From assembly GCA_965208685.1 (NCBI GenBank), contig CBDBPL010000007.1, forward strand, positions 1,116,001 through 1,180,000: DNA of 64,000 nucleotides. Direction: 5' to 3'. This DNA comes from JAJEFO01 sp965208685 (GTDB taxonomy: Bacteria > Pseudomonadota > Alphaproteobacteria > Rhodobacterales > Rhodobacteraceae). The notes under the pieces were generated by a model, which saw only the letters and a program-made list of their open reading frames with translations, did no database searches and was not told where the DNA came from. This document shows, piece after piece, positions 17,705 through 26,450 of the stretch. Position 1 is the first letter of the stretch. Each line of letters starts with the position of its first letter. The position numbers were made by a program, and so were the translations under genes.

Positions 17705-17732
17705 ACACTAGCAGCGTCGAAATTGGCGTCAA
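17705..17732 (-). promoter_or_regulatory. ilvBH promoter
   Basis: On the minus strand TTGACG (17732-17727) and TAGTGT (17710-17705) are separated by 16 bases, placing the start of transcription near 17698, about 20 bases before the leader peptide ATG. Confidence 0.6.
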
Positions 17733-17802
17733 CCGGTTAATTTGCATTTCTTGCGTTTCGCGCGCCGTTTGCGAAACATCCTTCACGAAATGCCGTGTCG
17801 CC

Positions 17803-18726
17803 TTACCAATTTCTTGGCCGGCCTCTGCTTCCGTTCCCTGGCCGGGCGGCCTCGCGGCTGTGCGGCGGCCGTGCACCAGGATTCTGTCCGTGCGGCGTTT
17901 CGGGACGAACCGGCCGGGTGTCGGGAAGGCTGATGCGCGCCACTTGTTCCGCGACCGGTTCGGAAGCCGCGGGATCAAGGTCCGCCGAGTATTGATTCGG
18001 ATTGCCAAGGTCTTTCCACTCTCCGTCGGAGTATATCTCGACGGCCGCAAAGCTGGCCTTGTACGTCATCTTTGCCGAGCCCGGCACCCAGTAGCCGAGG
18101 TAGATGTAGGGGAGTCCGGCATCCCGCGCGATCCGGACATGGTCGAGTATCACGTAGGTTCCGAGACTGCGCCCCGCCAATTCCGGATCATAGAAGCTGT
18201 AGACCATGCTCAGCCCGTCATCCAGCACGTCGGTCAGGCATACGGCGCGGAGCGTGACGTCGTCCCTGTCCTTGGACGAGTATTCCACCACTCGCGAGCG
18301 AACCGGCGTTTCCTCGATCATTGCCGCGAACTCGAAGATGTCCATGTCAGCCATGCCGCCGTCCGCGTGCCGGCTGTCAAGATAGGCACGGAACAGGGCG
18401 TACTGTTCCTCTGTTGCCCAAGGTGACATGGCTTCGCGGACGAGCGACGAGTTTCTCCGAAGCGTCCTGTTCTGGCTTCGGGATGGAACGAAGTCATTTA
18501 CCCGAATTCGGGCGGAGAAGCATGCCGAACACTCGGCGCAGGACGGCCGGTAAAGCACGTTCTGGGATCGTCTGAATCCCTGCTTCGAAAGCGAATTATT
18601 CAGCTGTTCCGCATAGTTGCCTTGGAGTGACGTGAACAGCTTGCGCTCCATCCTTCCTTCCAGGTACGGGCAGGTCTGGGGCGCAGTGACGTAGAACTGC
18701 GGCGCAATGGGAAGAGTATGCCTCAT
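17803..18726 (-). CDS. bpt: Aspartate/glutamate leucyltransferase (Bpt, N-end-rule R-transferase family)
   Basis: Transfers leucine from Leu-tRNA to N-terminal Asp or Glu of proteins, marking them for ClpS/ClpAP degradation. The N-terminal domain has QTCPYLEGRMERKLFTSL and the cysteine pair YRPSCAECSACFSARI; the C-terminal domain has VYSFYDPELAGRSLGTYVILDH and YLGYWVPGSAKMTYKA. The conserved enzyme ends near residue 245. About 60 residues beyond it are rich in Pro, Arg and Gly and look disordered, longer than most homologues. ATG has GGGAGG upstream. It sits downstream of the RDD gene on the same strand. Confidence 0.93.
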   Translation of the reverse strand: MRHTLPIAPQFYVTAPQTCPYLEGRMERKLFTSLQGNYAEQLNNSLSKQGFRRSQNVLYRPSCAECSACFSARIRVNDFVPSRSQNRTLRRNSSLVREAMSPWATEEQYALFRAYLDSRHADGGMADMDIFEFAAMIEETPVRSRVVEYSSKDRDDVTLRAVCLTDVLDDGLSMVYSFYDPELAGRSLGTYVILDHVRIARDAGLPYIYLGYWVPGSAKMTYKASFAAVEIYSDGEWKDLGNPNQYSADLDPAASEPVAEQVARISLPDTRPVRPETPHGQNPGARPPHSREAARPGNGSRGRPRNW

Positions 18727-18794
18727 GGCCTCCCGCTTGTCTTGCTCGGCACGAGACTAGCAAGCGGAGGCCACGCCGCCAATCCAAAACAGGA

Positions 18795-19256
18795 TCAGGT
18801 CATTCCGGGCTTGCGACGATTGATGGCAACCGTGCCGAGGACCATGTCGCTCAGGCCCTGCCGCCGGGTCGAGAGGAGCATCATTCCGACAGAGATCATC
18901 TGCAGCGGAAAGGTCAGCACCGAGATGAAGTAGCCGACGGTGTGCAGCAGCGCGGTTGTTCCATCAAGCTCTGCGCCGTCCAGCTCCCGAATCTCGATTC
19001 CCATGAGAACCATTCCCGGCGTCGCCGACCACGATGCAAGCGTCGCCCAGCGGTAGAGAAAGCTGATGCAGGCATAGACGGCCGGAAGGAAAAGCAGCGC
19101 TGTCAACAGGGTGAACGCCACCATCGCCGCTGCGGCCAGAGAGATCAGCATGACATCCAGGCACCAGGCGAGGAACCGCTTCACGGGCACGTTTCGATAG
19201 AGGCGGAGGTCGTGCTCATGGCCTGGCTCGCCGACCGGGTATTCCAGGGATGTCAC
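18795..19256 (-). CDS. RDD family membrane protein
   Basis: Small membrane protein of unknown function with the RDD domain. The family name motif is represented by VKRFLAWCLDVMLI (25-38), which includes the Arg and Asp of helix 1. Three hydrophobic segments are visible (about 30-65, 75-90, 105-125), with WSATPGMVLMGIEI between the second and third. The start is GTG with AGGAGG eight bases upstream. Length 153 is standard. It lies 68 bases before bpt in the same direction. Some RDD proteins have been linked to Na+/H+ or compatible-solute traffic, but nothing here tells the role. Confidence 0.88.
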   Translation of the reverse strand: MTSLEYPVGEPGHEHDLRLYRNVPVKRFLAWCLDVMLISLAAAAMVAFTLLTALLFLPAVYACISFLYRWATLASWSATPGMVLMGIEIRELDGAELDGTTALLHTVGYFISVLTFPLQMISVGMMLLSTRRQGLSDMVLGTVAINRRKPGMT

Positions 19257-19282
19257 GTCGAATTCCTCCTTCTTGGAGCCAT

Positions 19283-19306
19283 CGGCGGCCCGTTCCAGGG
19301 CCGCCG
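19283..19306. promoter_or_regulatory. 9-bp G/C stem-loop between DUF2852 and RDD genes
   Basis: CGGCGGCCC/GGGCCGCCG with a six-base loop. No T run follows on either strand, so it is more likely an mRNA processing or stability hairpin than a strong terminator. Confidence 0.4.
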
Positions 19307-19330
19307 CTCTGTGGGATTCGGGTCCCCGGT

Positions 19331-19753
19331 TCAGGCCCTCACTGCATCCGGGTCGATGTCGGCGTCACGGGCCTTTCTGGCGCGCTCGGCCATGAACTGG
19401 TCGAATTCCGCCTTGTCCTTCGCGTCGCGCAGGCGCTGCAGGAATGTCTCGAACGAGTCCTGTTCCTCTTCAAGGCGTCGGAGTGTGTCCGCCTTGTATG
19501 CGTCGAAGGCCACGTTGCCGCTGGACTTCATGGCGGCGCGAATGTTGCCGCATTTCTTGCGCTTTTTTTCGAACATTCCCTTGCTCCAGATCATGTAGGC
19601 CAAGAGTGCCAGGCCGATTGGCCAGAAGAAGATGAAGCCGAGGATCATCGCTGCGATCCAGGCTCCTTTGCCACGCTCGTCCATCCACCGCTCGAAACGG
19701 CCAAACCAGCTTGTGAAGCCGGAAGTGGTGGCATTGAGTGTCGCGTGTGTCAT
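19331..19753 (-). CDS. DUF2852 family membrane protein
   Basis: Alphaproteobacterial membrane protein of unknown function, 140 residues. The hallmark is the single long hydrophobic segment GAWIAAMILGFIFFWPIGLALLAYMIW at about residues 30-56. A basic patch and a long charged helix follow (75-130), likely coiled coil (LRRLEEEQDSFETFLQRL). ATG has AGGAG eight bases upstream. It probably heads an operon with the RDD gene 74 bases away and perhaps bpt. The linker contains the hairpin at 19283-19306. Confidence 0.87.
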   Translation of the reverse strand: MTHATLNATTSGFTSWFGRFERWMDERGKGAWIAAMILGFIFFWPIGLALLAYMIWSKGMFEKKRKKCGNIRAAMKSSGNVAFDAYKADTLRRLEEEQDSFETFLQRLRDAKDKAEFDQFMAERARKARDADIDPDAVRA

Positions 19754-19778
19754 CCCTTGTGCTCCTTGGGTTTGTAGA

Positions 19779-19828
19779 TGTGAATGCTTTTCACATCACC
19801 GATATCGTGACTGCCGCGCAAAGTTCAA
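19779..19828 (-). promoter_or_regulatory. Candidate promoter and palindrome before the DUF2852 gene
   Basis: On the minus strand TTGAAC (19828-19823) and TATCGG (19804-19799) are 18 bases apart. Between them and the gene is the inverted repeat TGTGAA-TGCTT-TTCACA (19779-19795), 25 bases before the ATG and so in the early leader; it could be an operator. The surrounding 19800-19900 is notably AT-rich. Confidence 0.4.
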
Positions 19829-20025
19829 GCCGGAATGTGACTGATTTTAACATTATTTGCATAACATGCTGAAAAGACGACAAACATTTTCTTCGAACGG
19901 TGTGCCATAGCGCGAAACTCGCAGATTCCGGACCGGCAACCCCGGTCGGTTGCCCACGTCGGACCGGATGCTCTTGAAGTTCGGGGACACGGCAGGCGAA
20001 TGTGCGCTCCTTTCGGTTTTCCGCC

Positions 20026-20977
20026 TCAAGAGGCTGCAATCCCTCGTCGAGTTCGGAACGGAGCCGTCTCGTCGCGAAACCATGACCTGAGTTCCTTGAA
20101 GATGCGGCGTTGCGCCTGGGACCGGCGACACAGCAGGTAGTGCTGCCGACCGATGGAGTAGCTCGCATCAAGTGGTGCGACGAGGCTGCCGACGCTCAAC
20201 TCCTCCTCCACGAGGTGCACCCACCCAATTCCGATTCCGAGGCCTTGAACCGCTGCCCGCACGAGCATCTCGAAATTGTTGAAGCTGTGACCGCCAAGAT
20301 CCTCGTTTTTTTGTGATACCGAAATGATTCAGGAGGACGGGCCAGCCCGCCATCTCCCAGATCAGGTCGCGGCAATGCTCCGCATTGAGGTGCAGCAGGT
20401 CGCGGTTCAGGAGATCCGATGCCGGCGTGACTTTCCCGCAGACGTCCAGAAAGCCGGGGCTGCATGCGGGCAGTATCTCCTCCGTCACGAGGTGGTCGGC
20501 GACGATTTCCGGCTGCGGTTCGTGTCCAAGGACGATCGCGAAATCGACCGTGTCCAGCAGCACGGCTGGATCGCCGTCGGTGGTGCAGAGCCGAAAGTTC
20601 AGTGCCGGAAACTCCGCGAACAACTTCTTCAGGCGCGGGGCGAGAAACTGGTTCGCGAAGGGCGAGCGCATCGTGATCGCGACCTGATCGCTTCTCTTCC
20701 CGCGCTGCAGCTGTTCGCAGCTTCTGGCGATCTGGATGAGCCCGTTGGCAATGGCGTGATGCAGGTCTCGGCCCGCCGCAGTCAGCTCGATGTTCCTGCC
20801 GTTTCTCAAGATGAGCGGGACTCCCAAGTGTTTCTCGAGTTGCCGGATCTGCTTGGAAACGGCGGATTGCGTGACGCTGATCTCGTCTGCCACGACCGAG
20901 AAGTTCTCGTGCCGGGCGGCGGTCTCGAAGGGGCGAAGGGCCGACATCGGAGGAAGCCTTTGCAAATGGTTCTGCAT
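20026..20977 (-). pseudogene. LysR-type transcriptional regulator, frameshifted at an A7 run
   Basis: LysR regulator whose frame breaks two thirds along. The N-terminal winged HTH is intact (FSVVADEISVTQSAVSK, about residues 27-43), and the effector domain continues to LLNHFGITKKRG. Then the frame is wrong; the missing C-terminus (EDLGGHSFNNFEMLVRAAVQ to FRTRRGIAAS) is present in another frame ending at 20026. The switch falls on seven adenines (T7 at 20306-20312 on the plus strand). Six would give one 316-residue protein. It could be a real lesion, phase variation or slippage, or a sequencing error. ATG 20977 has GAGGTG seven bases upstream. It is divergent from the DapA-type operon it presumably controls. 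Confidence 0.85.
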
Positions 20978-21036
20978 GAATTCACCTCGGCTTGACCGGG
21001 AAGCCACTCGCGACCTTCCGAGGCAAGGCCCGCAGA

Positions 21037-21115
21037 CTGGAGATTCCAGCAAGAAACTGAGGTATTGATGAAGGGGAAGACTTGTCGATTTGAGTTCTGG
21101 CGTGGCACGTATAGT
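21037..21115 (+). promoter_or_regulatory. Candidate LysR site and promoter of the DapA-type operon
   Basis: CTGGA-GAT-TCCAG (21037-21049) is an inverted repeat of the kind LysR proteins bind. Downstream TATAGT (21110-21115) makes a good -10, but no -35 lies at normal spacing, as expected for an activator-dependent promoter. Transcription would start near 21122. Confidence 0.35.
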
Positions 21116-21151
21116 GTTCTGGGGCAATTCGAGAGCCGGGACAGGAAGGAC

Positions 21152-22114
21152 ATGATCAAGCTGAAGGGCATTTTTGCGGCAATGTGCACGCCGATGGATG
21201 ATTCGGGCGGTGCGATAGATCCCGGTCGCTACCGAGCGCATGTTGATGACATGATCGAGGCGGGACTGCACGGGCTCGTGCTTGGCTCTGGCACGGGCGA
21301 ATACGCCTACCTGTCGGACGACGAACGGCGCTGGTTGATCGAGGAAGGGTGCAGGCACGTGAACGGGAGGGTTCCGACGATTGCGCAGACGACTGCGATG
21401 AGCACGCAGGACTGCATTGAAAGCGCGCGGTTCGCGCAGGATGCAGGTGCCGACGCGCTGATGGTCCTGCCTCCCTTTCTGGAGCCGCCAAACGAGCGCG
21501 GAGTGCTGTATCACTACACCGCGATCGCCAAGTCGGTGAGCATCCCGATCGTGATGTACAATGTCCCTGCACAGGCTGCCCCGATGACGGAAGAGCTTTA
21601 TCGGAAGGTGCTTGCGGTCGAGAACCTCGACTACATCAAGGACAGCTCGGGAGATTTCGTGGCGCTTCAAAAGCTGATTGGCATCGGCGGCAACGTGCTG
21701 AACGGATCCGATCCCTACGCGGTCCACAGCCTGATGTCAGGGTGCGTCGGCATGATATGGGGCGCTGCGAATTTCATGCCGCACGAATGTGCGCAGCTCT
21801 ACGATCTGGTTGCGGCGGGGAAGTATGCCGAAGCTCTCGCGTTATGGGACACCATGAGGGCCATCTGTCTCTGGCTTTCGGGCAACGTGCATGACGTGGA
21901 TTACCTGACGGGCGTCAAGGCGGCCACGCGTCTGACCGGCCGGGACATGGGCGGAGCACGCAAGCCTTTGCCCCCGGTGCCGGGTGCCGCCCGCCACGAC
22001 ATCAAGCTGGCGCTCAGCAAGCTGCCCGTGAACCGCACCAAGGTTGATCGGCTGGTCTGGCGTGACTGGCAGGAAGAACGTGACTGGCTCGTCCAGTCCT
22101 ATCGCAACATTTGA
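21152..22114 (+). CDS. DapA/NAL-family Schiff-base lyase (dihydrodipicolinate synthase family)
   Basis: (beta/alpha)8-barrel lyase/synthase that forms a lysine Schiff base with a 2-oxo acid. The catalytic pair is Y136 (IVMYNVPAQ) and K163 (YIKDSSGD). The substrate loop reads GSGTGEYAYL rather than the GTTGE of true DapA, so lysine biosynthesis is unlikely; sugar-acid or hydroxyproline-type catabolism fits better. ATG 21152 is taken because AGGAAGGA lies right before it; the open frame upstream has no similarity. Length is 320 residues. It starts an operon with aldehyde dehydrogenase, DAO oxidase and SDR genes. That set resembles hydroxyproline or betaine breakdown, but the precise substrate is not shown. 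Confidence 0.85.
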   Translation: MIKLKGIFAAMCTPMDDSGGAIDPGRYRAHVDDMIEAGLHGLVLGSGTGEYAYLSDDERRWLIEEGCRHVNGRVPTIAQTTAMSTQDCIESARFAQDAGADALMVLPPFLEPPNERGVLYHYTAIAKSVSIPIVMYNVPAQAAPMTEELYRKVLAVENLDYIKDSSGDFVALQKLIGIGGNVLNGSDPYAVHSLMSGCVGMIWGAANFMPHECAQLYDLVAAGKYAEALALWDTMRAICLWLSGNVHDVDYLTGVKAATRLTGRDMGGARKPLPPVPGAARHDIKLALSKLPVNRTKVDRLVWRDWQEERDWLVQSYRNI

Positions 22115-22117
22115 GGC

Positions 22118-23596
22118 ATGCCCAAAATGGCCGAGAACAAGAAATCCTATCCCACCAAGGCCGTGATCGGCGGACGGTCTGTTGACGCGACGGGGCGCAA
22201 GACGTTCGAAACCGTCAATCCTTCGACCGGCAAGGTCCTGGCAGAGATTTCCGAATGCACCGCTGCCGACGTTGACAAGGCGGTGGCCGCAGCGCGCCAG
22301 GCATTCGATGAAGGGCCTTGGCCACGGATGTCGCCGGCCGAACGCAAAGGGACATTGCAACGCTTCGCCACGGTAATCGAGGCGAATGCCGAAGAACTTG
22401 CAGAACTGGAAGCCCTGGAAGGGGGCAAGCCGATCACCGATGCGCTGGGCATCGACCTGCCCGAGACGGTCGCCACGATTCGCTGGCATGCTGAAGCGGT
22501 CGACAAGATCTGCGACAAGGTCACGCCGTCCGATCCCGGCATACTTTCCATGGTGGTGCGCGAGCCCATCGGCGTGGTGGCGGCGGTCCTGCCATGGAAC
22601 TTTCCCGTCATGATGGCTGCCTGGAAACTCGGCCCTGCGCTCGCCGAAGGCAACACTATGGTGCTGAAGCCGGCCGAGCAGACATCCATGTCGACGATCC
22701 GCTTGGCCGAAATCGCGACCGAAGCGGGCGTTCCAGACGGCGTGATCAACGTTGTGCCCGGGTTCGGCGAGGTCGCAGGCAAGGCGCTTGGCGAGCACAT
22801 GCAGGTCGACTGCGTCGGGTTCACGGGTTCGACGGAAACCGGGCGGCAGTTCCTGCGTTACGCGGCGGACTCGAACCTGAAGCGGGTCCTGCTGGAATGC
22901 GGCGGCAAGAACCCGATGATCGTCATGCCGGATGTCGAGGATCTCGACCTTGTCGCGGACCATGCCGCCAACTCCGCCTTCTGGAACATGGGAGAGAACT
23001 GCTCGTCGAACAGCCGCCTGCTGGTGCACGAGAGTCTGCACGACGAACTGATCGGCCTGATCATCGAGCGTGCGCAGGGCTGGGTGGTCGATGATCCGCT
23101 GAAAGCTGCGTGCCGCATTGGCCCGCTCATCGAGAAGGAGCATATGGAAAGGGTCTTGGGCCATATCGAACAGGCCAAGAAGGATGGGGCCAGGCTGATC
23201 CATGGTGGCAGGCGGGTGCTTGCGGACACCGGCGGCTACTTTGTAGAGCCGACCATTTTCGACGACGTCGCGCCTGAAATGCGACTCGCGCGAGAAGAGG
23301 TGTTTGGCCCGGTGCTTGCCGTCATGACCTTCCGGACGCCGGAGGAGGCAATCGCGATGGCCAATGACACCGACTACGGCCTGGCGGCATCGATTTTCGC
23401 CGGGTCGAACAAGACCGCGCACAACGCGGCGCGGCAGGTGCGGGCCGGAACCGTATCGGTCAACTGCTATGGCGAGGGCGATCAAGGCACGCCCTTCGGC
23501 GGCTACAAGCTGTCCGGATTCGGCGGGCGCGACAAGTCGCTCGCCGCCCACGACCAGTACTGCGAATTGAAGACCGTATGGATGGATCTCGGCTGA
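22118..23596 (+). CDS. NAD(P)+-dependent aldehyde dehydrogenase
   Basis: Oxidises an aldehyde to the acid. All catalytic residues are present: N161 in PWNFP, K184, E260 in LLECGGKNP and nucleophile C295 in GENCSSNSR; NAD-binding FTGSTETGR is at 235-243. The 492 residues are standard, and the sequence resembles the gamma-aminobutyraldehyde/betaine-aldehyde branch by general feel. It starts three bases after the lyase gene and overlaps or abuts the FAD oxidase, indicating one operon. It would take an aldehyde made by the oxidase or lyase. The exact substrate is not deducible. Confidence 0.92.
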   Translation: MPKMAENKKSYPTKAVIGGRSVDATGRKTFETVNPSTGKVLAEISECTAADVDKAVAAARQAFDEGPWPRMSPAERKGTLQRFATVIEANAEELAELEALEGGKPITDALGIDLPETVATIRWHAEAVDKICDKVTPSDPGILSMVVREPIGVVAAVLPWNFPVMMAAWKLGPALAEGNTMVLKPAEQTSMSTIRLAEIATEAGVPDGVINVVPGFGEVAGKALGEHMQVDCVGFTGSTETGRQFLRYAADSNLKRVLLECGGKNPMIVMPDVEDLDLVADHAANSAFWNMGENCSSNSRLLVHESLHDELIGLIIERAQGWVVDDPLKAACRIGPLIEKEHMERVLGHIEQAKKDGARLIHGGRRVLADTGGYFVEPTIFDDVAPEMRLAREEVFGPVLAVMTFRTPEEAIAMANDTDYGLAASIFAGSNKTAHNAARQVRAGTVSVNCYGEGDQGTPFGGYKLSGFGGRDKSLAAHDQYCELKTVWMDLG

Positions 23597-23604
23597 GCCC
23601 GACG

Positions 23605-24921
23605 ATGAAGATCAAGCAGCTACCGAAGATGGATGACAACAACGGCTGGCTGAACATCCTGCCGCCATTGCCGCCACCCGCTTCGGCCCAAGGCGAATTC
23701 CAGTGCGACTTCGCCATTGTCGGGGCAGGCTACGCCGGTCTGGCCGCAGCACGTCGCCTTGGCGAGCTCTTGCCGGATTGCAGCATCGTCCTGCTGGATG
23801 CCGGGCGCGTCGGGAACAACGCGGCGGGGCGCAGCTCTGGCTTTGCCATCGATCAGGCGCACAACATTCGTGCCAAGGACTTCGCCGGAATCATTGACGC
23901 GGAACGAGAGCAGCTTTCCCTCAACCGGGCTGGACAGGACTACCTCCGCGAGGCGGTTCGAACTCATCGGATTCCCTGCGACTGGGACGAAGCCGGAAAA
24001 ATTCACGCGGCCGCGACGGATCGCGGCGCCTCCAAGCTGGATGCGTATGCGAAGGCCCTGGATCTACTTGGCACCGAGTATGACCGGCTTGACGCCGGCC
24101 GGTTGCACGAGATCACGGGCTCGGAATTCTACATCTCCGGTCTCTACACGCCGGGCACCATCCTGGTCCAGCCGGCCGCCTTGGTGCGCGGTCTTGCAAC
24201 GACCCTCCCCGGCAACGTGACGCTGTTTGAAGACAGTCCGGTGACAGCAAGGGAACTCGGGGTTCCGCACCGGCTGATCCTGCCGGAAGGCTCCGTCAAT
24301 GCCCGCACACTGATACTGGCCAACAACGGGTTTGCCGGACAGTTCGGCTACTACCGAAAGGATCTGCTGCCAATTGCAACCTGGGGCAGCCTGACGCGTC
24401 CGCTGACGGGCGACGAAGCCAGGCACTTGGGCGGCAGGAACAGCTGGGGCATAGTTCCCGCCGACCCTTTCGGCACTTCGGTCAGGCGGATGACCGATGG
24501 TCGAATCCTGATTCGGAACGTCTACAGCTACAACCCCGGCCTGAATCCCTCGGAGCGGGACAGGACCAGGGCACGGGTCCGGCACGAGGCATCCTTGCGC
24601 AACCGCTTCCCCATGCTGCCGGACCTGAACTTCGACTACACCTGGGGCGGCCCCTTGTGCTTTTCCCGGAACGGCGAGCCGGTCTTCGGAGAGCTGGAGA
24701 CTGACGTGTTCGGGGCATTCTGCCTCAACGGCGTCGGCATCGCGCGCGGTACGATTTACGGAAAGCTCTTGGCGGAGCTTGTCGCGGGCGTCTCGACCCC
24801 GTTGCTCGACATCATGCTGAAGGCGGGACGACCAACCGGCGCGCCGCCGCAGCCGTTCCTTGGCTGGGGCGTAAGGCTGACTTTCGCCAAGCGTCGCCAC
24901 GGCGCCGGACTGGAGATGTAG
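23605..24921 (+). CDS. FAD-dependent oxidoreductase (DAO family)
   Basis: Amine or amino-acid oxidase of the DAO superfamily, 438 residues. FAD motif GAGYAGL lies in the strand DFAIVGAGYAGLAAARRL near residue 43. A second-strand end LLDAGRVG and the AGRSSGFAID segment follow. The C-terminal FAD-contact region is FGAFCLNGVGIARGTIYGKLLAEL. The N-terminal 35 residues before the FAD domain (NILPPLPPP) match the PuuB/OrdL subgroup, which acts on gamma-glutamyl- or N-methylated amines. ATG 23605 avoids overlap with the previous gene; an in-frame ATG at 23578 would overlap it by 19 bases. It is clearly in the lyase-ALDH operon. Confidence 0.86.
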   Translation: MKIKQLPKMDDNNGWLNILPPLPPPASAQGEFQCDFAIVGAGYAGLAAARRLGELLPDCSIVLLDAGRVGNNAAGRSSGFAIDQAHNIRAKDFAGIIDAEREQLSLNRAGQDYLREAVRTHRIPCDWDEAGKIHAAATDRGASKLDAYAKALDLLGTEYDRLDAGRLHEITGSEFYISGLYTPGTILVQPAALVRGLATTLPGNVTLFEDSPVTARELGVPHRLILPEGSVNARTLILANNGFAGQFGYYRKDLLPIATWGSLTRPLTGDEARHLGGRNSWGIVPADPFGTSVRRMTDGRILIRNVYSYNPGLNPSERDRTRARVRHEASLRNRFPMLPDLNFDYTWGGPLCFSRNGEPVFGELETDVFGAFCLNGVGIARGTIYGKLLAELVAGVSTPLLDIMLKAGRPTGAPPQPFLGWGVRLTFAKRRHGAGLEM

Positions 24922-24924
24922 GCA

Positions 24925-25683
24925 TTGGACCTTCTGGGCAAAACCGCGTTGGTGACTGGTGGAACTTCGGGGATCGGTGCGGCAACCGCTCGCGTGCTGG
25001 CCGAGGCGGGTGCCAATGTCGTGGTCGCCGGTCGCAACGAAGGAGCTGCCAAGGCGCTTTGCAATGAGATTTCCGGGGAGGACCGGCGGGCGACGTACGC
25101 TCTTGGCGATGTCGCGGACCCCGATTTCGCCGCTCCCGCAGTCGGTGTTGCGGAAAGGCGGTTTGGCGGACTGCACGTTCTTGTCAACGCCGCAGGCGCG
25201 ATCGTCAGGGGCACTGCAGAGGGGACTTCTGACGAAGATTGGAACAGGGTGCTTTCCGTCAACGTCACGGGCACGTTCTTCATGTCCCGGGCAGCAATTC
25301 CCGCGCTGCGCCGATCAGGGGGCGGCAGCATTGTCAATCTGGGTTCCACAGTCGGGCTGGTCGGCTGTCCGAACCTTGCTGCCTATTGCGCAAGCAAGGG
25401 CGCGGTCGTGAACCTGACACGGGCCATGGCGCTTGACCACGCGCACGAGAGCATCCGGGTGAATGCCGTCTGCCCTGGCGCGGTTGACACGCCGATGCTG
25501 GTCTCGGGTCGCGGCGACGCGGTGCCGGACCAGGTGCGCGAGGCGAACCGCGCTTCGATTCCGCAGCGTTGGCTGCCCGGGCCGATCGAGATCGCCAATG
25601 CGATCGCGTTTTTGGCTTCGGATCTCAGCAAGCATGTTACGGGCACGGCATTGCCGGTCGACGGGGGCTTTACCGCGAAATGA
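24925..25683 (+). CDS. Short-chain dehydrogenase/reductase (SDR) 1
   Basis: Classical SDR of 252 residues. The cofactor motif TGGTSGIG is at residues 11-18, NAAG near 88-91, and the catalytic S141, Y154 and K158 (YCASK) are complete. The start is TTG, with GGAG nine bases upstream, three bases after the oxidase stop. GRNE after the second strand suggests some NADP preference, but this is not decisive. The second SDR begins inside its stop codon, so the two are coupled. Together with the oxidase and aldehyde dehydrogenase it probably oxidises a hydroxyl in the same catabolic route. Confidence 0.9.
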   Translation: MDLLGKTALVTGGTSGIGAATARVLAEAGANVVVAGRNEGAAKALCNEISGEDRRATYALGDVADPDFAAPAVGVAERRFGGLHVLVNAAGAIVRGTAEGTSDEDWNRVLSVNVTGTFFMSRAAIPALRRSGGGSIVNLGSTVGLVGCPNLAAYCASKGAVVNLTRAMALDHAHESIRVNAVCPGAVDTPMLVSGRGDAVPDQVREANRASIPQRWLPGPIEIANAIAFLASDLSKHVTGTALPVDGGFTAK

Positions 25684-26441
25684 GCGCAAGTCTGAAAGAC
25701 AGGGTCGCAATCGTGACCGGCGGCGTGCAGGGGATCGGGCTTGCCATTGCGCGGTCCCTGCGCGAGGCGGGCGCGGTCGTGGCGGTCGGGGACATTCGAT
25801 CCTTGGAAGATGACGCTCTGCACAGTCATGAACTCGATGCGACCGACGAGGCGTCCGTGGCCGACTTCTTTGCCCATGTTTGCCGGAACCACGGCAGGCC
25901 TTCGGTGCTGGTCAACAATGCGGGCATTCTGTCCAGCACGCCACTTGAACGACTGACGGTTTCTGAGTGGGACAATGTCATGGCGGTCAATTTGCGCGGG
26001 CCGTTTCTCATGGCCAGGCAGTTCGCGTCCTGCTGTGCGGCGCGGGACAAGCCGGCCATAATCAACATAAGCTCGATCGAGGCTTTCAGTGGCAACCCTG
26101 ACCATACCGCCTACATGACCTCCAAGGCGGGCATCAACGGCTTGACGGTTTCGCTGGCGATTGACCTCGGGCACAGGGGCGTACGCGTCAACGCCATTGC
26201 GCCTGGCTGGATCAGCACCGAGATGAACGAAGGGTACATGGCACGGGTTCCGGATCGTGCCAAGGCCGAAAGACAGCTTTGCGACCTGCATCCGTTGGGG
26301 CGGACAGGATCTCCATCGGACATCGGTGACGTCGCGGTCTGGCTGGCCAGCGACCAGTCGCGGTTCGTGACAGGGCAAGTCATTCGGGTCGAGGGCGGAC
26401 GCTTGGCGAGGCTGTCTCTTCCGGCCGCATTCAATGACTAG
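25680..26441 (+). CDS. Short-chain dehydrogenase/reductase (SDR) 2
   Basis: Second classical SDR, 253 residues. TGGVQGIG is at 13-20, NNAG at 79-82, and the catalytic S132, Y145 and K149 (YMTSK) are present. VGDIRS after strand 2 has an Asp, which favours NAD+. The ATG overlaps the TGA of SDR 1 (ATGA). The two SDRs are clearly related but not recent copies, so they likely act on two different intermediates. The MttB-family gene follows 10 bases later and is the last gene of the operon. Confidence 0.9.
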   Translation: MSASLKDRVAIVTGGVQGIGLAIARSLREAGAVVAVGDIRSLEDDALHSHELDATDEASVADFFAHVCRNHGRPSVLVNNAGILSSTPLERLTVSEWDNVMAVNLRGPFLMARQFASCCAARDKPAIINISSIEAFSGNPDHTAYMTSKAGINGLTVSLAIDLGHRGVRVNAIAPGWISTEMNEGYMARVPDRAKAERQLCDLHPLGRTGSPSDIGDVAVWLASDQSRFVTGQVIRVEGGRLARLSLPAAFND

Positions 26442-26450
26442 GCTAGGTCC

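Noticed and set aside
15694..18426. 910-codon plus-strand open frame over ilvH, ilvB and bpt
   Set aside because: It lies antisense to three well-conserved genes and has no recognisable protein similarity.
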